Positions 43,975 through 53,048 of a DNA stretch of 64,000 nt are shown here, in pieces (positions within the stretch are counted from its first letter, which is position 1; every line of letters starts with the position of its first letter). A program made the translations under genes and the position numbers. The notes beneath the pieces are model-generated. The model did not search any database. It was not told the origin of the DNA and was given only the letters and a program-made list of their open reading frames with translations. The DNA is from Pseudomonadales bacterium (GTDB taxonomy: Bacteria > Pseudomonadota > Gammaproteobacteria > Pseudomonadales > Azotimanducaceae), in NCBI GenBank assembly GCA_022825925.1, contig JAJDVW010000073.1:39743-103742 (forward strand). The letters are read 5' to 3'.

Positions 43975-45054
43975 ATGCGTGCCGGGACACCCGTGCCCTG
44001 GTGGCGGCGGGCGCTTGCCGTCGGCCTGTTGGCCGTCGCGCTGCCGTTCGGCGGCCCCGCGGAGGGCGCCGTCGTGCCGTGGCTCTATGACGTGGAAGCC
44101 CCGGTTGCGAGCCAGGGTGCGACCGACCGCCGCAGCGCCTCCCGCACCGCGCTCCGCGAGATGCTCACGCGGCTGACCGGGCTTCGCAGCCTGCCGATGA
44201 GCGAGCCGGTCCAGGCGGCGCTGCGCGATCCCGGACCGTACTACGTGCAGTACCGCTTCCTGCCCGGGAACGCCGAGGGTGGGATGCGCCTCGGGGTGAG
44301 CTTCTCGCCCAACGCCGTGCGCGACCTGGTGTCCCGGGCCGCCCTGCCCATCTGGAGCGCCAACCGACCGGTCGGCCTCGCGTGGCTGGCCGTGCCCGTG
44401 GACGGCACGCCGACCGTGCTGTCGCGCGATTCCGACCATCCCCTCGCCGAGGGGCTGCGCACGCGCGCCCGGCAACGGGGCATCGAGATGGGGCTGCCCG
44501 TCCTCGACGCCGAAGACGCCGCGCGCATCTCGGTATCCGACGTCTGGTACCGGTTCCCGTACGCCATCGAGCAGGCGACGGCCCGCTACGAGCCCGATGT
44601 CCTGCTCCTCGGCCGCGGACGCGCCGATCCGCTCGGCCGGTGGGTCACCGAGTGGGAACTCCGGCTCGACGGCGGACATCGGTCGTTCAGTTTCGAGACG
44701 CAGACGCCCGAGGAGGGCGCCGCGCTCGCGGTGGACGAGGTGGCCGACGAACTCATGGACCGGTTCGCGGTGCTCGGCCGCGAGACCGCGCCCATCGAAC
44801 TTGAGGTGCGCGGCATCGCGACGGTCCGCGACTATGCGGCGCTCATGCAGGCGCTGGGGGCGCTCGAGTTCATCGACCGCGTCGAACTCCTCGCCGCGGC
44901 GCCCGCCGCCACGACCCTGCGCGTGACCACGCGCTCGACCCCTGCCCGGCTGGCCGAACTGCTCGCCGCCTACGGCCTGCTGGAACTCGACGGAGCGGAC
45001 CCCCTGGCAGGGGCCGCGGGCCGCCTGACGCTCGCCTGGACCGGGAACGGCTGA
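43975..45054 (+). CDS. DUF2066 domain protein, exported
   Basis: A 359-residue protein with a signal peptide (MRAGTPVPWWRRALAVGLLA, cleaved after about GPAEGA). The DUF2066 core includes LYDVEAPVASQGATDRRSAS, then REMLTRLTGLRSLP, and RPVGLAWLAVPVDG. It has no known activity. ATG 43975 follows GGAAGGA by six bases. Its place between purM and the CDP-alcohol transferase/hda genes is typical of Gammaproteobacteria, and it is separated by one base from the next gene, so the three are one operon. Confidence 0.88.
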   Translation: MRAGTPVPWWRRALAVGLLAVALPFGGPAEGAVVPWLYDVEAPVASQGATDRRSASRTALREMLTRLTGLRSLPMSEPVQAALRDPGPYYVQYRFLPGNAEGGMRLGVSFSPNAVRDLVSRAALPIWSANRPVGLAWLAVPVDGTPTVLSRDSDHPLAEGLRTRARQRGIEMGLPVLDAEDAARISVSDVWYRFPYAIEQATARYEPDVLLLGRGRADPLGRWVTEWELRLDGGHRSFSFETQTPEEGAALAVDEVADELMDRFAVLGRETAPIELEVRGIATVRDYAALMQALGALEFIDRVELLAAAPAATTLRVTTRSTPARLAELLAAYGLLELDGADPLAGAAGRLTLAWTGNG

Positions 45055-45055
45055 C

Positions 45056-45622
45056 ATGCGCCAGCTTCCCAACCTCATCACCGTCTTTCGGATCGCGCTC
45101 GTCGTGCCTACGGGGTGGTGCCTGGCCTACGGGGATTACGGGACCGCGCTTCTCCTGATGGCGGTCGCCGGCGGCTCCGACGCCGTCGACGGCGCGTTGG
45201 CGCGGCGGTACGCATGGACGACCCCGTTCGGCGCCTTCGCCGACCCCCTCGCCGACAAGCTGCTGATCGGGGTGACGTTCCTGATCCTGCTGCTGCAGGG
45301 CCACGTACCGCTTTGGGTCGCCGCCATCGTCATCGCCCGGGACGTGGTCATCGTGGGCGGCGTGATGCTCTACAGCCTGCTCATCGAGCGGATCGACATC
45401 GCCCCGACGTTCATCAGCAAGGCCAATACGGCCGTGCAGATCGTCATGCTCATCCTGCTGCTGGTCCAGCTCCTCGACGCGGCCATCCTGTCCCCGCTCG
45501 CCTCCTGGCTCGTGGACCCCTGGGGATTCGCGCTCGTCGGCCTGCTCGGGATCGCGTCGGGCCTCGACTACGTCATCACCTGGAGCTATCGCGCCTTCCG
45601 CACGTCGAGGTCCTCCTCGTGA
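45056..45622 (+). CDS. CDP-alcohol phosphatidyltransferase (PgsA-like)
   Basis: A 188-residue integral membrane enzyme transferring a phosphatidyl group from CDP-diacylglycerol to an alcohol. The catalytic signature D-x2-DG-x2-AR-x8-G-x3-D-x3-D is exact, beginning at SDAVDGALARRY and ending FADPLADK. Four to five hydrophobic helices follow. PgsA (phosphatidylglycerophosphate synthase) is the nearest well-known relative, but this DUF2066-linked type is a distinct subgroup and its acceptor alcohol is not certain. Its stop overlaps the hda GTG. Confidence 0.92.
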   Translation: MRQLPNLITVFRIALVVPTGWCLAYGDYGTALLLMAVAGGSDAVDGALARRYAWTTPFGAFADPLADKLLIGVTFLILLLQGHVPLWVAAIVIARDVVIVGGVMLYSLLIERIDIAPTFISKANTAVQIVMLILLLVQLLDAAILSPLASWLVDPWGFALVGLLGIASGLDYVITWSYRAFRTSRSSS

Positions 45623-46275
45623 GCCGCCAGTTGCCCATGCGCTTTCCGTTGCGGGAGCGCTTCACCTTCGAGCGCTTCGCCGTCGGCGGGAACCGGGAAC
45701 CGGTGGAGCACCTCCGGGCCCCGGTGGACGGGTTTCGCTGCACGTGGCTCTGGGGCCCGTCCGGCGTCGGCAAGAGCCACCTGCTGCAGGCGGCGTGCCA
45801 CGCGTGCGGCGGCGCATACGTCCCCGCCCGGGAACTGGGCGACGTGGAAGGCTACGACGCCTTCGAGCGGGTCCTGATCGACGACGTGGACACCTGGTTG
45901 GGCGACCGCGAAAGGGAGGAGGCGCTGTTCCGCCTGTTCAACGCCATGCTCGGTCGCGGCCACGCCCTGGCGCTGACCGCGACGCAATCCCCGGCGGCCG
46001 CGCGTTTCGCGCTCGACGACCTCGCCTCCCGCCTGCGCGGCGCCGCCTGCTTCGAGCTCGCGCCGCTGTCGGACGAGGACGCCGTCCCGGTCCTCAAGCG
46101 CGCGGCGCGAGACCGGGGCTTCGACCTGTCCGACGAGGTCGTCGGCTTCCTGATGCGACGCGTCGACCGGAGCCTGCCCGAACTCCTCGCCCTCCTCGAG
46201 ACCATCGACCACGCGTCCCTTTCCGCGAGCCGCCGCGTCACGGTGCAGTTCGTCAAGGAGGCGCTCGCGCTGTGA
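45619..46275 (+). CDS. hda: DnaA regulatory inactivator Hda
   Basis: A 218-residue AAA+ protein homologous to DnaA domain III, which with the sliding clamp stimulates hydrolysis of DnaA-ATP and so prevents re-initiation. The N-terminal clamp-binding motif is QLPMRF at residues 4-9, followed by Walker A GPSGVGKSH (46-54) and Walker B VLIDDVD. Sensor 2 lies in the C-terminal helices (MRRVDRSLPELLALLE). GTG 45619 overlaps the previous stop, and the gene's own stop overlaps the murG GTG. Confidence 0.93.
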   Translation: MSRQLPMRFPLRERFTFERFAVGGNREPVEHLRAPVDGFRCTWLWGPSGVGKSHLLQAACHACGGAYVPARELGDVEGYDAFERVLIDDVDTWLGDREREEALFRLFNAMLGRGHALALTATQSPAAARFALDDLASRLRGAACFELAPLSDEDAVPVLKRAARDRGFDLSDEVVGFLMRRVDRSLPELLALLETIDHASLSASRRVTVQFVKEALAL

Positions 46276-47333
46276 GGGCGGTCGTCACCGGCGGCGGGAG
46301 CGCCGGACACGTGATCCCGGCGCTGCCGGTAATCGAGGCGTTGCAGGGGAAGGGCTGGGAGGTCTCGTTCATCGGTTCGGACTCCGGGCTCGAGGAGCGG
46401 CTGGTGACGCCCCTCGGGACGCCGTTCTTCAGCGTGCGGACGGGGAAGCTGCGGCGGTACTTCTCGCTGGCCAACGTGACGGACGCGTTGAAGATCCCGC
46501 TGGGCGTGCTGCAGGCCTTCCTGATCCTGGGGCGCCTCGACCCGCACGTGGTGTTCTCCAAGGGCGGCTTCGTCGCGTTCCCGGTGGTCTTCGCCGCCTG
46601 GCTGCGCCGCATCCCCGTGGTCGCGCACGAATCCGACCTGACGCCCGGGCTCGCCAACCGCCTGTCCCTCCCGTTCGTGGCCACGCTGTGCGTGAGCTTC
46701 GAGGGGACACACGTTGCGGCGCGGCGCGTCGTCCACAGCGGCACGCCGATCCGGGACGCATTGCTGAACGGCAACGCCGAGCGGGGCTTCGACGCGGCGG
46801 GCCTGCCGGGAGACCGGCCCATGCTCGTCGTCGTCGGCGGGAGCCTCGGGGCGCAACGTCTCAACCGGGTCACGCGCGCCGCTCTGCCCGGTCTCACCGA
46901 GACGTTCGAGGTGCTGCACGTCTGCGGAGCGGGCCATCTCGACCCCGAGTTCGAGAGCACGACCGGCTACGTGCAGCGCGAGTTCGTCTCCGACGGCTGG
47001 GGCGACATCCTGGCAACCGCGGCGCTCGTCGTCTCGCGCTCCGGCGCCAACGCGCTGCACGAACTCCTGGCGCTCGGGAAACCCAACCTCCTCGTGCCGC
47101 TGCCCACCACGGCGAGTCGCGGCGACCAGATCGAGAACGCCGCCTACGCCGCCGAGCGCGGCTACAGCACCGTACTGCCGGAGGCGGACCTCACGCCGGA
47201 GTCGCTGGTTGCCACCGCGCGCGCCGTACTGGACACTCTCGAAGTCCGGCGGGCGCGCCTCGCGGAGTTCCGGGCGCCAGAGGCTACAGCCCTCATCGTC
47301 GCCGAGCTCGAAACGGCGGCGCGGAGCCCATGA
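46272..47333 (+). CDS. murG: MurG-type UDP-GlcNAc transferase (undecaprenyl-PP-MurNAc-pentapeptide acceptor)
   Basis: A 353-residue GT28 glycosyltransferase making lipid II from lipid I on the inner face of the membrane. The N-terminal glycine loop reads TGGGSAGHVIPALPV, the acceptor-site HESDLTPGLANR matches the family's HEQN-x-PGxxNR, GGSLGAQRLNR is the second glycine loop, and SRSGANALHELLALGKPNLLVP lies in the donor site. Position directly after hda, outside any cell-wall cluster, is unusual, and the loop sequences differ from canonical MurG, so this could be a second or divergent copy of the undecaprenyl-type GT28 enzyme. Confidence 0.85.
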   Translation: MRAVVTGGGSAGHVIPALPVIEALQGKGWEVSFIGSDSGLEERLVTPLGTPFFSVRTGKLRRYFSLANVTDALKIPLGVLQAFLILGRLDPHVVFSKGGFVAFPVVFAAWLRRIPVVAHESDLTPGLANRLSLPFVATLCVSFEGTHVAARRVVHSGTPIRDALLNGNAERGFDAAGLPGDRPMLVVVGGSLGAQRLNRVTRAALPGLTETFEVLHVCGAGHLDPEFESTTGYVQREFVSDGWGDILATAALVVSRSGANALHELLALGKPNLLVPLPTTASRGDQIENAAYAAERGYSTVLPEADLTPESLVATARAVLDTLEVRRARLAEFRAPEATALIVAELETAARSP

Positions 47334-47356
47334 GGAAGGCGCTGGCGGCTTGCCTC

Positions 47357-49591
47357 CTACGCCTTGTCGGCGAGCCGCTGGGCGTCCGCGAGGAAGCGCC
47401 GCCGCTCGTCCGACGGCGTTCCCGCCCGCATGCCCTCCGCGACGTGCAGCATGTAGGCCTTGATGAGGTCGACCTCCTCGCCCGTCAGCTTGTCCTCGAA
47501 GCTCGGCATGCCTTCGGCCAGCAGCAGGCCGTCGAGCACGATTTCGTGCAGCAGTTCGTACATGCCCTCGGTCGACCACACGAGATTCGGGATCTCGCCG
47601 CCGTCCCCGCCGGGCGTTCCGTGGCAGTGGACGCAGTGCCCCAGGTAGAGGTTGTACCCGGCGCCGATTTCCAGCGGCGAGGCGTCCGTCGAGAGGGCAA
47701 CGATGGCGCGTTCCAGCGGCGGCAATTTCTCCGGCGGGGGTGCGTCACCACCGAGCTTGAACGTGTAGATCGTGCCCGGGTGAATGCGATCGACCTGCTT
47801 CATCCGCTTCCCCGGACCCCCACCCCATCCCACGGCGATGCTGACGTACTGTTCCCCGTCGACGAGGTAGGTGACCGGCGGCGCGACGGCGCCGCTACGC
47901 ACGTCGAACTCCCATAGGGCATCGCCCGTGCGGATGTCCCGGATGCGGAACCGGCCTTCCGCGTCGCCCTGGAACAGGAGCCCGCCCGCGGTCGTGAGCA
48001 GTCCGCCGTTGTACATGAGCGGCTGGCGCACCTCCCACTTCAGTTCCTGCGCCACCGGGTCCCACGCGATCAGGCGGCCGTAGGACTGGCCCGGCTTGGG
48101 CGCGCGCGGGTCGTCGTCCGGCACTTCTTCCGCGTACAGGCTCATGTTGTTGGCGTTGGTGGCGCCGTTGCCGCCGTTCAGTCTGCGCCGGGACCGGTCC
48201 GGGACACTCCTGTCGTAGCGCAGGGAGCCGATCTGCTCCACGGCCGGGATGTACACCCATCCGGTCTCGGGGTGGTACGACATGGGCTGCCAGTTGTGGC
48301 CGCCGTGCGCGCTGGGCGCGATCCGGTGCTTGCGGCCGTCTTCGTAGCGCGCCCCTTCCCGCTCGATGGGGCGGCCGTTCGGATCGAGGCCCGTCGCCCA
48401 GTTCATGTAGGCGAACGCGGCACCGCTGCGGAACGCGCCGGTCTCCCGGTCGAGGACGTAGAAGAACCCGTTCTTGGGCGCCTGCATGATCACGGCCCCG
48501 TCGTCGCCGTCCATGGCGAGGTCCACCCGCATGATGTGCTGCGTGGCGGTGTAGTCCCAGGTGTCCCCCGGGGTCGTCTGGAAGTGCCAGAGATATTGGC
48601 CGGTGGAGGCCTCTACGGCGACGATGCTCGAGAGGTACAGGTTGTCCCCGCCCTCGGGGCTGCGGCGCAGCCGGTTCCAGGGCGTGCCGTTGCCGACCCC
48701 GATGTACACGCGGCCGAGTTCCGGGTCGTACGCGATCGAGTCCCACGCGGTCCCGCCGCCCCCGAGTTCCCACCAGGTTCCCGTCCAGGTCGCCGCCGCC
48801 TGCTCGAGGTCCGGGTGCTCGAAGCCCTCGTCCGGATTGCCCGGGACCGTGTAGAAACGCCAGGCCAGCTCTCCCGTGTCGGCGCGGTAGGCGCTCACGT
48901 AGCCGCGCGCCGTGAACTCGGCTCCGCCGTTGCCGATCAGCACCAGGCCGTTGGCGATGCGCGGCGCCCCCGTGATCGACTGGTAGCCCTCCGGATCGAC
49001 CGTCATGACCTCCCAGTTGAGCGTACCGTCGGCGGCGTCGATGGACAGCAGGCGACCGTCGACCGTTCCGGCGAACACGGCCCCCCGGTAGAGCGCCGCA
49101 CCGCGATTGCTGACCCCGCAGCAGAGGCGGGTCCCGATCCCCCGGTCGACGCCGGGGTCGTACTCCCAGATCAGCGTGCCCTTGCGGACGTCGACGGCAT
49201 ACACGAGCGACCAGGGACCAGTGAGGAACATGATGCCGTCGACGACTAGGGGCGTGGCCTGGATGCCCCGCTTCGTGCCGAGATCCAGCGTCCACGCCAG
49301 ACCCAGTTCGCCGACGTTCTCCCGGTGGATGCCGTCGAGCGGGCTGTAGCGGTCCTCCCGGTAGTTGCGCCCGTAGGTCAGCCAGTCCCCCGGCCGGGCA
49401 TCCGCGTCCCGCAGCGCCGCATCGTCGACCGCCCCGGTGACCGCGCGAATGTGGGCCGGGCTGCCCTTGGGCGCCGACTCGGCGGCGGTCGGCGCGGGAC
49501 CCTGCCCGCAGCCGACCAGGGCGAGGCACGCCAACAGCGCCGGCGGGACGAGACTACCCGGATGACGCACCGGTCCTGCTAGCCCCATCAT
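47357..49591 (-). CDS. PQQ-dependent quinohemoprotein dehydrogenase (propeller plus cytochrome c), lipoprotein
   Basis: A 744-residue periplasmic dehydrogenase. The signal peptide ends LVGC, a lipobox, so it is probably anchored in a membrane. The eight-bladed PQQ propeller includes WLTYGRNYREDRYSPLDGI, then TRLCCGVSNRG with the adjacent Cys pair that forms the disulfide ring over PQQ, WDYTATQHIM, and GGHNWQPMSYHP. The C-terminal 100 residues are a cytochrome c domain with C-x2-C-H in GHCVHCHG and a later Met in EGMPSFEDKL. It likely oxidises an alcohol or sugar and passes electrons to the respiratory chain. Confidence 0.93.
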   Translation of the reverse strand: MMGLAGPVRHPGSLVPPALLACLALVGCGQGPAPTAAESAPKGSPAHIRAVTGAVDDAALRDADARPGDWLTYGRNYREDRYSPLDGIHRENVGELGLAWTLDLGTKRGIQATPLVVDGIMFLTGPWSLVYAVDVRKGTLIWEYDPGVDRGIGTRLCCGVSNRGAALYRGAVFAGTVDGRLLSIDAADGTLNWEVMTVDPEGYQSITGAPRIANGLVLIGNGGAEFTARGYVSAYRADTGELAWRFYTVPGNPDEGFEHPDLEQAAATWTGTWWELGGGGTAWDSIAYDPELGRVYIGVGNGTPWNRLRRSPEGGDNLYLSSIVAVEASTGQYLWHFQTTPGDTWDYTATQHIMRVDLAMDGDDGAVIMQAPKNGFFYVLDRETGAFRSGAAFAYMNWATGLDPNGRPIEREGARYEDGRKHRIAPSAHGGHNWQPMSYHPETGWVYIPAVEQIGSLRYDRSVPDRSRRRLNGGNGATNANNMSLYAEEVPDDDPRAPKPGQSYGRLIAWDPVAQELKWEVRQPLMYNGGLLTTAGGLLFQGDAEGRFRIRDIRTGDALWEFDVRSGAVAPPVTYLVDGEQYVSIAVGWGGGPGKRMKQVDRIHPGTIYTFKLGGDAPPPEKLPPLERAIVALSTDASPLEIGAGYNLYLGHCVHCHGTPGGDGGEIPNLVWSTEGMYELLHEIVLDGLLLAEGMPSFEDKLTGEEVDLIKAYMLHVAEGMRAGTPSDERRRFLADAQRLADKA

Positions 49592-49674
49592 CGCTCCCCC
49601 ATCGGCACCCCGCACGCTTCGCCAGGCATGGTCCGACGGGCGGGCGCGGGCCGTCAAGCGCTTCGGTTGGAGCA

Positions 49675-49704
49675 TTGAAACCCGCGCGCGAACGGTGGTT
49701 AAAT
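49675..49704 (+). promoter_or_regulatory. Promoter ahead of serA-like gene
   Basis: TTGAAA (49675-49680) and TTAAAT (49699-49704) are 18 bases apart in an otherwise GC-rich stretch, about 80 bases before ATG 49784. Both boxes are close to the sigma70 consensus. A run of six T follows at 49713-49718. The boxes are seen; function is inferred. Confidence 0.5.
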
Positions 49705-49783
49705 CGCGCGCCTTTTTTCGACCCTCCCGCACGCCTCCCGTACGCAAAAGGGGCGGACCGAACACTCGTCGGCCGGGGTACCC

Positions 49784-50959
49784 ATGTACCGTGTCAGAAC
49801 CTACAACCAGATCGCCGCCCGGGGTCTCGAGCGGTTCCCTGAACAGGGGTTCGAGGTCGGTCCCGACCTCGCGGACGCCCAGGCCATCCTCCTGCGCAGC
49901 CACAAGCTCACGGCGTCGGAGGTCGGGCAGGGCGTGCAGGCCGTTGCCCGGGCCGGCGCCGGCGTCAACAACGTGCCGGTGGAACTCTGCACGGAACGGG
50001 GCGTGGTCGTGTTCAACACCCCCGGCGCCAACGCGAACTCCGTCAAGGAGCTGACGCTCGCGGCTCTGCTCCTCGCGTCGCGGGACGTCATGGGAGGCCT
50101 GCAGTACGCGAAGACGCTGTCGAACGTGACCGACGAGCATGAGCTTCACCAATTGGTCGAAGGCAAGAAGAAGCGCTTCAAGGGCCGCGAGCTGTTCGGG
50201 CGCACGCTGGGCGTGGTCGGTCTCGGCGCCATCGGCTCCCGCGTCGCGCGGGCGGGGCTGGATCTCGGCATGCGGGTGGTGGGGTACGACCCCGCGCTCT
50301 CCATCGACGCGGCATGGCGTCTCCCGGGCGAGGTGGAGCGGATGGACGACCCGCCCAGCCTGTTCGCCCGCTCGGACTACGTGACGCTCCACGTGCCGTC
50401 GCTCCCGGAGACCCGGGGGATGATCGACGCGGAGGCACTGTCGGCGTTTCAGCCCGGCGCCGCGCTGCTGAACTTCGCGCGCCAGGAGGTCGTCGACGAA
50501 GCGGCGGTGCTGCACGCCCTGCGTTCCGGGCATCTCGGCGCCTACTTCTCGGACTTTCCGAGCGCGGCCCTCGCGGCGCACGAGCGCGCGTTCGCGACGC
50601 CGCACCTCGGCGCCAGCACCCGGGAGGCGGAGGAGAACTGCGCCGTCATGGCGGCGGAGCAGCTTACGGACTTCCTGCGCTTCGGCAACATCGAGAACTC
50701 CGTGAACTTCCCCGAGGTCAACCTCGAGCGGACCGAGGGCTACCGCATCGCGGTGACCAACCGCAACGTCGCCGGGACGCTGGGACAGGTGCTGTCGGTG
50801 CTTGCCGACGCCGACATCAACGTCATCGACATGCTGAACAAGAGCCGGGACGACGTGGCGTACAACCTCATCGACCTCGAAGTCGAGCCGACGGCGGCGC
50901 TCACCGGGCGCATCGAGGCCATCGGCAGCGTCATCGGGGTCAGGACGTTCGACGACTGA
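49784..50959 (+). CDS. serA: D-3-phosphoglycerate dehydrogenase with ACT domain
   Basis: A 391-residue NAD-dependent enzyme starting serine synthesis. The Rossmann motif TLGVVGLGAIGSRVARAG, the catalytic Arg in NFARQEVVDE and His in ATPHLGASTREAEEN are present. The C-terminus (VTNRNVAGTLGQVLSVLADA, then DINVIDMLNKSRDDVAYNLID) is an ACT domain, expected to bind serine for feedback inhibition. It is the short type lacking the intervening ASB domain. The end overlaps the convergent mnmC gene by 20 bases. Confidence 0.93.
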   Translation: MYRVRTYNQIAARGLERFPEQGFEVGPDLADAQAILLRSHKLTASEVGQGVQAVARAGAGVNNVPVELCTERGVVVFNTPGANANSVKELTLAALLLASRDVMGGLQYAKTLSNVTDEHELHQLVEGKKKRFKGRELFGRTLGVVGLGAIGSRVARAGLDLGMRVVGYDPALSIDAAWRLPGEVERMDDPPSLFARSDYVTLHVPSLPETRGMIDAEALSAFQPGAALLNFARQEVVDEAAVLHALRSGHLGAYFSDFPSAALAAHERAFATPHLGASTREAEENCAVMAAEQLTDFLRFGNIENSVNFPEVNLERTEGYRIAVTNRNVAGTLGQVLSVLADADINVIDMLNKSRDDVAYNLIDLEVEPTAALTGRIEAIGSVIGVRTFDD

Positions 50960-52703
50960 CCGACCCCGCCTCCTCGCGTGCGAAAGGATTGGGGCGCCGC
51001 AACTGCCGTTCCCGGAAACGCCCGGCGCGGCACAGGGCCTCCACTTCGCGCGTGACCGGCGCGCTCTCCCCGGCGATCAGGCTCGCGAGCCACTCCCCCG
51101 CCAACACGGCGGTCGTCGTGCCGCTCGAGCCGTGGCCGGCGGTGACGTACGTATCCGCATCGGCTCGCCCAATCACCGGCAGGCGGTCCGAGGTGACCGC
51201 GCGCGTGCCCCGGAACACGCCGACCGGCGCCGCGGGAGATCGCCCGAAGAGCCGGCGAAACCGTTCGGCATTCGCCGCCGTCGCGCGGCCCGCCTCCCAG
51301 CGGCGGTACTCGTAGGTCGCCCCTACCCAGCATTCCCGCGCGGACCCGGCCGGCGCCGCGTACCCGTCCCCCAGGACCGGCGCCTGCAGGACCGGTCCGC
51401 GAAACAGGTCCGCCTGGCCCTCCAGCGGCGCGACTTCGAGTTCCGGGAGCCGCTCGGTGATCCTCGATGCCGACGCCAGGACGGCTATGCGGCCGGCTGG
51501 AGGTCCGGGTTCCAGGTGAATCCGCGGGTGATCGAGCAGGGCGCGGCAGAGGACGGGACCGTCCACCAGTCCCGCGTGGGGGAAGTGCAGTCCTTCGACG
51601 GCAGCCTCGATGCCCGCGATCCCCGAGGCTTCCGGGGCCGAGCCCGCGGCGATCCAGTCCGGCGGCAGCGCGGGAAGGACACGCTCGAGACGCGCCGGGT
51701 CGCCGTCCGGACCGGGCAACTGCAAGGCGCCCGTCCGCCGGAACCCGGCGAGACCGTCGAGGGCATGCACGGCGAAGCCGTAGGCGTGCGCCCGCAACGA
51801 CGCGGCGCCGCTGCCGTCGCCGAGCAGACGCGGGTGCACGACCGCCGCGGGGATGGCCGAGGCGCCGGCGGCGACCGACGCATCGTGCACCGACACCTCG
51901 AAGCCGCGTTCCGCGAGCGCCCGCGCCGCCGCGCATCCGGCGAAACCGGCGCCGACGACCGACACCGACCCGCGTTGCGCGATCCGTGGCGACCACGTTC
52001 CGGGCAGTACGCCGACCAGCGCATGCCACTTCCGTGGACGCTGGTCCACCCGCCGCACCCTGAAGCCGGCCTGCCGTAATGCCCGCTTGACCACGCCAGC
52101 GGACGAGTAGGTCGTCACGGTCGCCCCGGGCCGCGAGAGCGCCGCCGCCGCGTCGCATACCGCCTCGCTCCACATCCCCGGATTGCAGCGCGGGGCGAAT
52201 CCGTCGAAGAACCAGGCATCCACGCCGGAACCCTGGCGCCCCGTCAGGTCCGCCAGCCCCGCCAGAACGTCGCCGAAGTACAGGGAGAGCAGCACCCGCC
52301 CGCCGGCGAACCGCCGCCGGTGCCAACCCGAGATGGCGGGCGGCAGGGCATCGAGCAGACGCCGGTACATGGCACATCCCGAACGCCGCGCCGCACGCGC
52401 CAGGTCGTCCCGGCGCACGGGCGCCTGCTCGAACGCCACGTAGTGCAATGTTCCGGTCGACCGCGCCAGGAAACGCTCCGCCGCGAGCGCGAAGTTCCGC
52501 CCCATGCCGAACCCGAGCTCGCCCACCGTGAAGGACTCGGCCTCCGCCACCCGCGCATCGAAACGGGCCGGTTCGAGGAAGATGCGCTCGGCCTCGTCCG
52601 CACCGCCGGTGCCGTGGTACACGTCGCCGAACCCGACCGAGTAAGGTCGGTCGCCGTCCCAGCGCACGACCGCCGGCGCGAGAACCCGGTGTGTCAAATC
52701 CAT
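50940..52703 (-). CDS. mnmC: Bifunctional tRNA mnm5s2U34 biosynthesis enzyme MnmC
   Basis: A 587-residue two-domain enzyme completing 5-methylaminomethyl-2-thiouridine at the wobble base of several tRNAs. The N-terminal methyltransferase (MnmD) shows VGELGFGMGRNF and DAWFFDGFAPRCNPGMWSE; the C-terminal FAD oxidoreductase begins SVSVVGAGFAGCAAARALAE and ends with VTAGHGSSGTTTAVLAGE. ATG 52703 opens the conserved part; the frame extends 12 codons upstream. The two-domain form is typical of Gammaproteobacteria. Convergent with serA. Confidence 0.93.
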   Translation of the reverse strand: MDLTHRVLAPAVVRWDGDRPYSVGFGDVYHGTGGADEAERIFLEPARFDARVAEAESFTVGELGFGMGRNFALAAERFLARSTGTLHYVAFEQAPVRRDDLARAARRSGCAMYRRLLDALPPAISGWHRRRFAGGRVLLSLYFGDVLAGLADLTGRQGSGVDAWFFDGFAPRCNPGMWSEAVCDAAAALSRPGATVTTYSSAGVVKRALRQAGFRVRRVDQRPRKWHALVGVLPGTWSPRIAQRGSVSVVGAGFAGCAAARALAERGFEVSVHDASVAAGASAIPAAVVHPRLLGDGSGAASLRAHAYGFAVHALDGLAGFRRTGALQLPGPDGDPARLERVLPALPPDWIAAGSAPEASGIAGIEAAVEGLHFPHAGLVDGPVLCRALLDHPRIHLEPGPPAGRIAVLASASRITERLPELEVAPLEGQADLFRGPVLQAPVLGDGYAAPAGSARECWVGATYEYRRWEAGRATAANAERFRRLFGRSPAAPVGVFRGTRAVTSDRLPVIGRADADTYVTAGHGSSGTTTAVLAGEWLASLIAGESAPVTREVEALCRAGRFRERQLRRPNPFAREEAGSVSRRTS

Positions 52704-52767
52704 GTGAGGGACCGTGACGCGTTCGCCGCGGGCACGCAAGCCTCACGCCTCGCCGGCTGCCGCGGGT

Positions 52768-52795
52768 GTTATCATGCATGCTCTCGGACGATAAC
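52768..52795 (+). promoter_or_regulatory. Palindromic operator candidate of vapBC
   Basis: GTTATC (52768-52773) and GATAAC (52790-52795) are perfect inverted arms 16 bases apart, with CATGCATG (52773-52780), itself a palindrome, inside. The element ends 10 bases before the antitoxin ATG at 52806. RHH antitoxins bind palindromes at this position to repress their own operon. The repeat is seen; binding is inferred. Confidence 0.55.
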
Positions 52796-52805
52796 GTGAC
52801 ATCAG

Positions 52806-53048
52806 ATGATCCGAACTCAGATCCAGTTGGAATCCGCGCAATACCAACGCCTCAAGGAACTGGCGTCCGACCGATCCGTATCCGTCGCACAACTGGTTCG
52901 CGAGGGCGTCGACCACGTTCTGCTGCATGCGGGGGCCAACGTCGCCTGGGACCGCTTCCTCTCGGCCGCGGGTTCGTTCCACGCCAAGGGTCAAGACACG
53001 GACGTTGCCGCGAAACACGACGCCTATCTGGAAGATGCCTTTCGATGA
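52806..53048 (+). CDS. vapB: Ribbon-helix-helix antitoxin (VapB type)
   Basis: An 80-residue antitoxin. The N-terminus IRTQIQLESAQYQRLKELAS is a ribbon-helix-helix DNA-binding fold, continuing VSVAQLVREGVDHVLL; the C-terminal part (FHAKGQDTDVAAKHDAYLED) should wrap the VapC toxin. The stop overlaps the vapC start by ATGA. ATG 52806 comes 10 bases after the operator palindrome. The pair lies between mnmC and a DUF1801 gene and appears complete. Confidence 0.92.
   Translation: MIRTQIQLESAQYQRLKELASDRSVSVAQLVREGVDHVLLHAGANVAWDRFLSAAGSFHAKGQDTDVAAKHDAYLEDAFR

Noticed and set aside
49592..50605. N-terminal extension of the PQQ dehydrogenase
   Set aside because: Antisense to serA; the signal peptide with lipobox begins at 49591.
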